64,000 nt of DNA from Leuctra nigra (lineage: Eukaryota; Arthropoda; Insecta; Plecoptera; Leuctridae): positions 15,904,345 through 15,968,344 of the forward strand of contig OW203762.1 in NCBI GenBank assembly GCA_934045905.1, written 5' to 3'. Of this stretch, positions 57,646-64,000 are shown in pieces. The translations under genes and the position numbers were made by a program. Under the pieces are notes generated by a model. The model searched no databases and was not told the DNA's origin. It saw only the letters and a list, made by a program, of their open reading frames with translations. Each line of letters begins with the position of its first letter. Position 1 is the first letter of the stretch.

Positions 57646-60600
57646 TTAATCAATAACATAATCTTTCAAATAATCTGGCTGTCTACGAACGCGCTTTTCA
57701 TTTACTGGATTAGTTTCTACGTCGTCTTCTTCTTCACTTTCATTTTCTTCCTCCATACATTCATTCTTCCAAGGCTTCAACTGAGAAACATGTGCAGTTG
57801 AACTATAAAAATAGCCTGTTTTTCCTTCTTCCAAATCCGCAACTTTGTATGTATCTCCCGGCAATACTGCTGTTATCACTAGGGGTCCGCGATACTTTGC
57901 TTGCGTTTTTGTCGGTTGTCCTGTTGCTGTTGGGGCTTTCTTCATAAATACAATTTCTCCCGGTACGTACTTGATTCCTACGAAATGTCGCTTGTCATAA
58001 CGATCCTTCATGTCACCTTGCATTTCAATAATTCTTGCTCGGGCTGACGTTTGTAGTTCAGCGGAACTTTGCCAGGTGTCGTACTGATCATCAGTCGTCA
58101 GGGTCCTCAGAAGCCCATCATGAAATATCGGCGAATAACCATGCAGGAGTTCAAAGGGACTCTTACCGGTGGTTTTGTTGGCGGCGGTGTTCACGTCTCT
58201 CTCGATTCTCTTGATGCTTTTGTCCCAATCTCGTTGAGCATGATCCTCAATCGCGATGGAGATCAGTGGTATTAGAGTACGATTAACACGCTCTACCTGA
58301 CCATTTCCGTGTGGATGTCTCGGCGAATTTAGAGTGTGATGAATCCCATTGTGCTCACAAAAATCTGTGAATTTCTGAGCAGTGAAACATGATCCTCGAT
58401 CTGTTATTACTCTGGTCGGGTAACCTTTGTCCATGACAAATTCTTCCATTGAACGTAAAACATTCTTCACTGAAGTGTCTCTCAGTGGATATAGCTTGAC
58501 AAATTTTGTTAAATTGTCAGTTAATACAAGAAGTTCTTGGTTTCCTTTTGAGCTTTTGATAAAGGGGCCTAAATGGTCCAAATGGATTGTAGCAAATGGT
58601 CGCTTACCAGGTGGAATCGGATGCAGAAGTCCTGGTGTCTTACCTCCTCTACTCTTGTACAGTATGCACTCCGCGCACATGTGGATGTGTTGTCGGATGT
58701 ATCTGCGGATGTAGGCAAACCAGTACAGCTCAGTGATTCTTGCGACTACTCGATCTACTGAAAAATGTCCAGAAAGGTCATGAAATTTAACAGCAAGACT
58801 TTTTCTCATCGATTTAGGCATGACGTAAAGATATCGAGTTGTTCCATCTTTGTTCGTTACGATTCTGTACAGTCGGTCATTCTGTAGTTTGAAGTGCTTC
58901 ACGCGATCTTGTTCTTGTGATGTTCGTTCTTCATCTTCTTTCTTCAAGATTCTTATCAATTCTTGCAGATCGGCGTCTCCATGCTGAATCATAAGGACGT
59001 GGTCTTCTGTGTTCAGTGTCAAGAACACATCGAATCGTGATTCAATAATGTTCTCCATTGTGTCGGTTGCTTCTTCGGACGGAGCGCGACTCAATGCGTC
59101 GACGTGATTCATTTTAATACCAGGGCGATGACGAATCTCTCGAATATTAAACTCTTGGATCAGATTGTACCAACGTGCAATTTGCGGGTTCAGGGTCTTG
59201 TGAGTATTCATGTAGACAAGTGATTGACAATCCGTTATGATTGTGAACTCGAGGGGCAACAGAAATTGACGCAGTCTATCCAATGTCCAGACTATTGCCA
59301 TGAGTTCTAGTTTTGACGAATGATAGTTGTGTTCTACAGACGTTGTCTTCTTCGAGACACAATACACTAGATGCAGTTTTCCATCAGTGCCTTCTTGAAG
59401 TAGCATCCCTCCCAAGCCATCTGCTGAAGCGTCGGTGTGAACTTCCGTTCGGGCTGCAGGGTTGTACAACATCAGAGTCGGTTTCGATACTAATGCGCTT
59501 TTTAGATCATCGAATGCTTGGTCTTGTTCAGTATTCCATACAAAAGCTTCACTTTTCCGAGTTAGTCTTGATAACGGTTCGGCTATTCGTGCGTAATGCG
59601 GAATAAAACGACGAAAGAAACCTGTCAAACCTAACCAACGCCGTATCTCGTGAACGTTCTTCGGCTTTGGAAACTCTTCAATTGCGATTAACTTACGATT
59701 GCCTGGCTTAAGGTGATTCGTCGAAATTACAAATCCCAGGTAGTCAATCTCTTCCTTTCCAAATTCACATTTTGACAATTTGCAAGTCAAACCGGCTTTT
59801 TGCAATGCGGCAAAAACAAGTGTTAAACGCTGGATCATTTCGGTCCAAGATGACGCAGGGATCAATATATCGTCCAGATAACAGAGAGCAATCGTGTTAC
59901 GCAAATCTCCTAACGCTATGTTCATGGCACGTTGAAATTCACTAGGAGCATTGGTCAAACCAAACATCATGCGTTCGAACTGACCGGTTGTATCTGGCGT
60001 TACAAAGGCGGTTTTCTCCTTTGCAGAATCTGCTAACGGAATTTGCAGATATCCATGTGCGAGATCAAGTACAGCATACATCTTACTGTTCGATAGACGT
60101 TCCAACATGTCGTCTACGTTCGGAAGGGCAAATTTCATCTTGACGGTCTGGAGGTTCAAACGGCGATAGTCAACTACCATACGATATTCACCTGTTTTCT
60201 TTCGGACTAATAGAACAGGACTAGCATACGGGGAACGAGTATCGGTAACTATTCCGTTTTGCTTCCACTCCTTTACGATCTTGTTTATCTCGTCGCGTTC
60301 TTGTGCAGTAGTCTTGTACGGTCTAGAAGCTACGGGTTTACTTCCTTCTTGTTCAAGAATCTCCATTTTTACAATGTTTGTGCATCCTAGTTCATGCATG
60401 TTTGTAGCAAAACAGTCACGATACGTATTAACTAGTTCCAAAAGTTCTGATTTTTCAGTTTCAGTAATCTTCGGTCCTACTTTCAAGTCTGCAATCTTGA
60501 TCGGTTCGGGAAGATCAGCGGGAAGATCATCGTCTTCACTTATCGTATAAATATCTTCTACTATGTCGGCTCGCGTCATGCATTGATCTTTGCGAACTTG

Positions 60601-61215
60601 TTGGTCTTCATTTGTCATGTTTACTACAGGAATAGTAGTTTTACCGTATTTCAATTCAAATAAAGCATGACTTGTGTCATACTTAGCGTTACCACAGACT
60701 ATGAACGAATTATCATAATCTGATGCAGGGGCTTGTACATTGATAAAACTAACCGAGTTTCGTGGAATTAGTTCATCATTTACAGCTTTCAATGGTAATC
60801 GGTTTGACGTAATCGAAAGATTGAAGTTGCGAAACATTTCATCTTCTCGATATGCGATGACAAAATCGTTGTCGACTTTCGCATACGCAATGTGCGGCAG
60901 GTCAAGCCATGTTCGTCCAATCAGCATACTGACAGAGAGCGCTGTGTCAGGCACTACTAAAATAGTAACATTCTCTGCAGTTACACCATCAATAGTAATT
61001 TTACGTGTTACCTTTCCTAAAGGCTGCGTTGCTTTGTCAATATTTCCGAAACCATACAAAGACGATGTTGATTCTTCTAGAACCATACCACATTTCAGTG
61101 CTGTTGTTGCACGCATTATACAACTAGAAGAACCTGAATCCATAAATACCGTGATTTGATGATTATCAATGATAGCATTCTTCAAGTACTTGCTTGAAGT
61201 GTTACCATCTTGCAT
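57646..61215 (-). CDS. pol: Pol polyprotein of the gypsy-type element
   Basis: 1,189 aa from the first ATG, though translation probably enters from gag because the frame is open back to the UAG at 61309-61311. Protease: DSG at residues 26-28, later LIGRTWL. Reverse transcriptase: about residues 280-480 with VVDYRRLN, FGLTNAPSEFQ and catalytic YLDD at 446-449. RNase H: Asp595 (HTDAS), ITDCQSL and the H..DALSR end. Integrase: an HHCC zinc-binding region at about 810-860 (CAEC), and a DD35E core with Asp880, Asp939 and Glu975, the last two exactly 35 residues apart. After it comes a GPL motif resembling the GPY/F module. All catalytic residues I can check are present and no frame break occurs, so the enzyme set looks intact. 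Confidence 0.95.
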   Translation of the reverse strand: MQDGNTSSKYLKNAIIDNHQITVFMDSGSSSCIMRATTALKCGMVLEESTSSLYGFGNIDKATQPLGKVTRKITIDGVTAENVTILVVPDTALSVSMLIGRTWLDLPHIAYAKVDNDFVIAYREDEMFRNFNLSITSNRLPLKAVNDELIPRNSVSFINVQAPASDYDNSFIVCGNAKYDTSHALFELKYGKTTIPVVNMTNEDQQVRKDQCMTRADIVEDIYTISEDDDLPADLPEPIKIADLKVGPKITETEKSELLELVNTYRDCFATNMHELGCTNIVKMEILEQEGSKPVASRPYKTTAQERDEINKIVKEWKQNGIVTDTRSPYASPVLLVRKKTGEYRMVVDYRRLNLQTVKMKFALPNVDDMLERLSNSKMYAVLDLAHGYLQIPLADSAKEKTAFVTPDTTGQFERMMFGLTNAPSEFQRAMNIALGDLRNTIALCYLDDILIPASSWTEMIQRLTLVFAALQKAGLTCKLSKCEFGKEEIDYLGFVISTNHLKPGNRKLIAIEEFPKPKNVHEIRRWLGLTGFFRRFIPHYARIAEPLSRLTRKSEAFVWNTEQDQAFDDLKSALVSKPTLMLYNPAARTEVHTDASADGLGGMLLQEGTDGKLHLVYCVSKKTTSVEHNYHSSKLELMAIVWTLDRLRQFLLPLEFTIITDCQSLVYMNTHKTLNPQIARWYNLIQEFNIREIRHRPGIKMNHVDALSRAPSEEATDTMENIIESRFDVFLTLNTEDHVLMIQHGDADLQELIRILKKEDEERTSQEQDRVKHFKLQNDRLYRIVTNKDGTTRYLYVMPKSMRKSLAVKFHDLSGHFSVDRVVARITELYWFAYIRRYIRQHIHMCAECILYKSRGGKTPGLLHPIPPGKRPFATIHLDHLGPFIKSSKGNQELLVLTDNLTKFVKLYPLRDTSVKNVLRSMEEFVMDKGYPTRVITDRGSCFTAQKFTDFCEHNGIHHTLNSPRHPHGNGQVERVNRTLIPLISIAIEDHAQRDWDKSIKRIERDVNTAANKTTGKSPFELLHGYSPIFHDGLLRTLTTDDQYDTWQSSAELQTSARARIIEMQGDMKDRYDKRHFVGIKYVPGEIVFMKKAPTATGQPTKTQAKYRGPLVITAVLPGDTYKVADLEEGKTGYFYSSTAHVSQLKPWKNECMEEENESEEEDDVETNPVNEKRVRRQPDYLKDYVID

Positions 61216-61308
61216 ATTATTAACTTGGCTTACTACGTCATTAGCTGAGCTTGCGGAAGATGACGATTTAACTGATGCGCTTCCGGATGAAGTGACTTGA
61301 CAGTGTTT

Positions 61309-61311
61309 CTA
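61309..61311 (-). other. In-frame UAG between gag and pol
   Basis: Gag (start 62334) and the pol ATG (61215) are in the same frame, 373 codons apart, with this TAG as the only stop between them. It lies within the second CX2CX4HX4C knuckle and counts as one of the four residues between His and the last Cys. It is either a programmed read-through site or a CAG-to-TAG change in this copy. Confidence 0.85.
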
Positions 61312-62334
61312 CGTGTGTCCCGTACCACGACATTTCACACAGAAAAGGGTCCTCTTGGGATCGGGACAGTCCTTACTAAAATGTCCGTACCGGTTGCAAT
61401 TGAAGCAAAGCGATTCTCCTGATTGATTTTTAAGGGGTAATTGCTTTTTATCGCATTGTTTCGATTTAGTCGGTGACGGAACTTCGGTCTTTGCTCTGTC
61501 TTGAGAATAATTTTTTTGCGAAGTTTGCGGATTTTCTGTTCGCGATGGTGCTTTAAAATCTCTTGGTTTTGCAAATTTGTCATATCTGTCGTTTTCAAGT
61601 TTCTCAAATTTTTTTAGATCATGATAAAATTCGTCAATATCATAATGATTACAACTCATTAGCATTGCGCTAACACTCTTAGACCACAGTCCTACTAAGA
61701 TTTGGTGTTTAGATTCTTCAAAGGATAGTTCTAATTGCATACAATATTGTGATTTTTTGTGAAAATACGAAGATGAGCTTTCTCCTTTCTTTTGACTCAA
61801 TTCTTGGATTTTTTTCCAAAGATCAGCTTTACTGCTAGTTGATGTTATGAATGTTTTTTGGAAACGGATTTTAAACTCTTCCCAGTTTGGAATATCAGCT
61901 TTTCGTGCATTATACCAATGCAGGGCGGATCCTGTTAAATGGCTCTTCGCATTTTCTAGTGTAAAACTTGATGGCCATTTGTGTAACATTGCAGTAGTTT
62001 CAACTGACTCTAGCCAATTCTTTGCTTTGAAACTCGTGCCCTCTTCGAAAACTTTGATATTCTTTGTAAGATCTGGCATTACATGATAGTTAGTGGATTG
62101 CAAACTTACAGTTTTGCTGAGAATGTTCATATACATTTCATCTCGTCGTCTGTTCTCTTCCAACATAATCTTGATGAAATCTGTGGCATTCATGTTGTTG
62201 TCAGGTGTATTGATGTTTTCGGTCAAATAGTTGTCGGTAGTAGTTTCATCATAGATTTCATTTACTTCTTGATCATCATCATTTTCATGTTGCAAAGCGG
62301 CTGCATTTGCCAGAATCTCCAACGATGTAGACAT
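61309..62334 (-). CDS. gag: Gag protein of the gypsy-type element
   Basis: 341 aa. The middle (about residues 130-200) has the retrotransposon gag pattern, including HLTGSALHWYNARK and a following WEEFKIRFQKTF. A basic, Gln/Lys/Ser-rich segment leads to a zinc knuckle CX2CX4HX4C at about residues 309-322. A second knuckle starts at Cys332, Cys335 and His340, but the ORF stops with UAG two codons after that His. The missing Cys lies three codons past the stop in the same frame. Gag would package element RNA in particles. Start: first ATG in frame, 62 bp after the 5' LTR. Confidence 0.93.
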   Translation of the reverse strand: MSTSLEILANAAALQHENDDDQEVNEIYDETTTDNYLTENINTPDNNMNATDFIKIMLEENRRRDEMYMNILSKTVSLQSTNYHVMPDLTKNIKVFEEGTSFKAKNWLESVETTAMLHKWPSSFTLENAKSHLTGSALHWYNARKADIPNWEEFKIRFQKTFITSTSSKADLWKKIQELSQKKGESSSSYFHKKSQYCMQLELSFEESKHQILVGLWSKSVSAMLMSCNHYDIDEFYHDLKKFEKLENDRYDKFAKPRDFKAPSRTENPQTSQKNYSQDRAKTEVPSPTKSKQCDKKQLPLKNQSGESLCFNCNRYGHFSKDCPDPKRTLFCVKCRGTGHT

Positions 62335-62395
62335 CGAGTTATGTCTTCTCTTGAATATCCGAATTAGATAAATTTATAATCCCACACTTCTGAAT

Positions 62396-62653
62396 TGTTA
62401 AAGGCTTACTATCGGGCTACAGTTTCCTTTACGGTTTTTGGGCGTCGAATAATAATTACATCGGTATTTATATAATTATTATAGTTTAATTTCACAAGGA
62501 CATTACATCTTATCAAACTTCCATTTCAAGACAACTTCCAACAATTAACTTTTCTCTCTTCTTTTGTTCTTTAAAATTACTACAGCTTGCAAACCTAACA
62601 AACACATGAACTACTTTATCGACATACAGTCTGGCCAACATTAATAGCTAACA
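62396..62653 (-). repeat. 5' LTR of the gypsy-type element
   Basis: 258 bp with TG...CA ends. Carries the promoter (TATA-like element at 62465-62474). Followed on the right by CATA (62654-62657). Confidence 0.95.
62465..62474 (-). promoter_or_regulatory. TATA-like element in the 5' LTR
   Basis: TATATAAATA on the minus strand, in the last third of the LTR. It would start element transcription toward gag. The same sequence is in the 3' LTR. Confidence 0.5.
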
Positions 62654-62722
62654 CATACAACCATGCGTCGCCGATCTGTGATCATAACAGTAGTTGATCC
62701 AGCTGATCCGTTTGATCCAGCT

Positions 62723-62834
62723 GGGCCCGGATTCACAAAGCTGAAAGTAAAAGTTTACTCCACTTTGGTGTATCTAATACGTAGTGAATGAAGGGGGTTG
62801 ATATCGCCGGGGAAATGCGTTGTGAATCCAGGCT
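62723..62834. mobile_element. Small MITE with GGATTCACAA ends
   Basis: GGGCCCGGATTCACAA is mirrored by TTGTGAATCCAGGCTC, about 112 bp in total. Confidence 0.7.
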
Positions 62835-63023
62835 CAGACGAGCTGCATCCAGGGACCTAGAGTGGAGAATTTGGAGAATTTGGAGGAAATTAAATAGGAT
62901 AAGAATTGGTGTTGGAAGAACAAAAACAATTTAAAGAAGTGGGGATACTCGTAAGACGATTTTCTCTGCAAGTGGGGAGAGCGGCAAGATGGGGATCATC
63001 TTCTTTTCTGTGTTTTGACTCCA

Positions 63024-63157
63024 GGGGTGCGATCGTGTAAAATGACAACTTCCTTGTCGAAGCGAGAAGGCCGTGAATAACATTGAGATGAGAAGCTTGT
63101 CTATACTATGGCTTGTCGCTTCGACAAGCGAGTTGTCATTTTACACGATCGCAGCCC
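63024..63157. mobile_element. Small MITE with GCGATCGTGTAAAATG ends
   Basis: TGCGATCGTGTAAAATGACAA is mirrored by TTGTCATTTTACACGATCGCA. A further CTTGTCGAAGCGA match extends the arms to about 45 bp. It lies just downstream of the odorant-receptor exons. Confidence 0.8.
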
Positions 63158-63179
63158 AGGTCCCTGCACACATGACGAC

Positions 63180-63271
63180 TTAGGGAGGGTAAATAAATGA
63201 TTGATGTGGCCACATTTTTCCAAAAACAAAATATTCGGTTCTTAGTTGGTAGTAGTAAGTTTTAACAATCG
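63180..63271 (-). CDS. Candidate last exon of the odorant receptor
   Basis: The minus strand has an AG at 63273-63272, then a segment reading IVKTYYYQL and a stop at 63180. Insect odorant receptors typically end with a short exon of this kind ('IVKTSYS...'). However, joining it to the exon ending at 63354 through the GTAGGA donor gives the wrong phase (82-base intron). The frame also stays open straight through the presumed intron. The splice sites may therefore differ, or the 3' end may be damaged. Confidence 0.4.
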
Positions 63272-63353
63272 CTTCCGGACACGAAAGTACTAGCCCATTT
63301 GATCGCCATCCAGGATCAACCTCGTTTCGTTGGCCATGGCTATAATGTCCTAC

Positions 63354-63509
63354 CCCAAACAATGTTTCCTCTGACAATGGGACGAAACCAGCTGCTGTGA
63401 CAACCAGCGGTTGATTGGCTCTTGACATCATGATCCTCATGGATTGCTTGAAACTCGCAGACGCTTCCAACCAATCACAGCCAAAGATAGCGTCTTTCAC
63501 CAAGAAACT
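63354..63509 (-). CDS. Odorant receptor (7tm_6), penultimate exon
   Basis: A 156-base, 52-codon exon between acceptor TTATTGCAG and donor GTAGGA. It reads into FGCDWLEASASFKQS, then MMSRANQPLVVTAAGF and PLSEETL. This is the conserved pattern before the last transmembrane helix of insect odorant receptors (C-D-W, a basic S..M.RA, P-L, TA.GF.P.S.ET). Both ends are phase 0 and fit the upstream exon exactly. Role by family: subunit of a heteromeric ligand-gated cation channel, with Orco, in the dendritic membrane of olfactory neurons. Ligand unknown. Confidence 0.85.
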
Positions 63510-63598
63510 CTGCAATAATTGGAATTATATTGGGGTTCAAACAGATACTTCTCGAACGATTTGATTTAGTTAACATTGTACCACTTGAACTTCATTAC

Positions 63599-63703
63599 CT
63601 CTTCGGAGATTTGGTCGCATAAGAAGGTCGTGATGTACAGTTGCACCAAGCAAGTTGCGAGAAGAGCCATGAAAGCCAATACCTTCACATTCAGTAGAGG
63701 CAT
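63599..63703 (-). CDS. Odorant receptor (7tm_6), exon with transmembrane helix 6
   Basis: A 105-base, 35-codon exon between acceptor TTGTTGCAG and donor GTAATG, phase 0 at both ends. It encodes a hydrophobic helix ending LVQLYITTFLCDQISEE. The helix followed by Q-I-S-E-E is the position where insect odorant receptors usually have '..FGQ.v.DESE'. The next exon continues in frame (63509) after an 89-base intron. The rest of the gene lies to the right of the window. Confidence 0.8.
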
Positions 63704-63974
63704 CTGCAACAATCGAGATACACATTTTCCCCACTGCATTGGCTAGGAGACAATCTTGATATCCATTTGCATTCACCGTAAACTCTAATGTAGATGTAGT
63801 ATTTGAGATTAAGCTGGGGTGAATTCTAATTGTATACAGAGAAACCGAGTTTTCACTTCTTGCAATTAGACTGAAGTTTAGAAATACAATAGTTATGGTG
63901 GAGTATTTCCTTTTAAAATGACTGTTGTTACAAAATGGAACTAATATTGTAAGAAATACAAATTATTTTCTTAC

Positions 63975-64000
63975 CAAAGTTATATATACACACATAGCTC
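63975..64000 (-). CDS. Possible upstream odorant-receptor exon, truncated by window edge
   Basis: The last 26 bases end at a good donor (TTTG then GTAAGA). One frame would end AMCVYITL. This fits an exon before a 271-base intron leading to the acceptor at 63704. Too short to confirm. Confidence 0.3.

Larger units (their letters stand above)
57300..62653 (-). mobile_element. Full-length Ty3/gypsy-type LTR retrotransposon
   Basis: 5,354 bp, bounded by 258-bp LTRs that look identical and by a 4-bp CATA duplication (57296-57299, 62654-62657). Gag and pol read on the minus strand. The order protease, RT, RNase H, integrase is that of Ty3/gypsy (Metaviridae). No env-like ORF is present. The RT wording (VRKKTGEYRMVVDYRRLN) reminds me of the mdg3-like branch, but this is uncertain. 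Oddities: no tRNA-type primer-binding site starting TGG directly next to the 5' LTR (the nearest TGG is about 12 nt inside), and no clear polypurine tract before the 3' LTR. Identical LTRs imply a very recent insertion. Confidence 0.93.

Noticed and set aside
58069..61159. Several plus-strand ORFs of 60-139 codons
   Set aside because: All are antisense shadows of the retrotransposon pol gene.

Overview
This window is AT-rich, repeat-dense, intron-containing animal DNA, almost certainly from a winged insect. The decisive evidence is at the right edge. The minus strand at 63354-63703 carries two spliced exons of a seven-transmembrane odorant receptor (7tm_6 family), which is known only from insects. 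No bacterial-style operons, ribosome-binding sites or CRISPR arrays are present. I cannot name the order or species.

Layout. 0-17.5 kb: mostly non-coding, with a Helitron-like copy (501-1391), a 1.6-kb non-autonomous element with TAT-CCC ends (2112-3694), hairpins, and two weak small membrane-protein candidates (8922-9107 plus, 12690-12914 minus). 17.7-26.6 kb: a nest of repeats. One repeat ('family B') is built from modules that join YY1-like, ETS-like and CRE-like sequences. It occurs as two tandem copies, and the first is split by a 2.1-kb Helitron-like insertion (17864-19945, 'family A') that still holds a short basic ORF. The second contains a 118-bp tandem array and leads into a long inverted-repeat element ('family D') with a tRNA-like sequence in its core. 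26.6-35 kb: SINE, foldback and MITE copies with no clear gene. 35.2-38.9 kb (minus): the one clear long host gene, a 1,240-aa C2H2 zinc-finger protein. Its N-terminal half is 18 near-identical 40-aa repeats, each with a psi-K-x-E SUMO-acceptor-like motif. 39-57 kb: more MITEs (TTAA-flanked 40430-40971 is piggyBac-like), tRNA-derived repeats, a GC-rich non-LTR-type insertion with a 9-bp target duplication, a perfect 351-bp tandem duplication, and further A/B/D copies. 57300-62653 (minus): a complete Ty3/gypsy-type LTR retrotransposon with apparently identical 258-bp LTRs and a CATA target duplication. Its gag and pol lie in one frame, divided only by a UAG inside the second zinc knuckle. 62.7-64 kb: two small MITEs, then the odorant-receptor exons.

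How the parts relate. The host genes look independent of one another. Most of the sequence records transposition: family A Helitrons inserted between A and T (an empty site is visible in a sister family B copy), B and D travelling together, and a very recent LTR-element insertion about 0.5-0.7 kb downstream of the odorant-receptor exons. The zinc-finger protein is the strongest candidate for new host biology: a DNA-binding array fused to a long, recently amplified array of possible SUMO sites.
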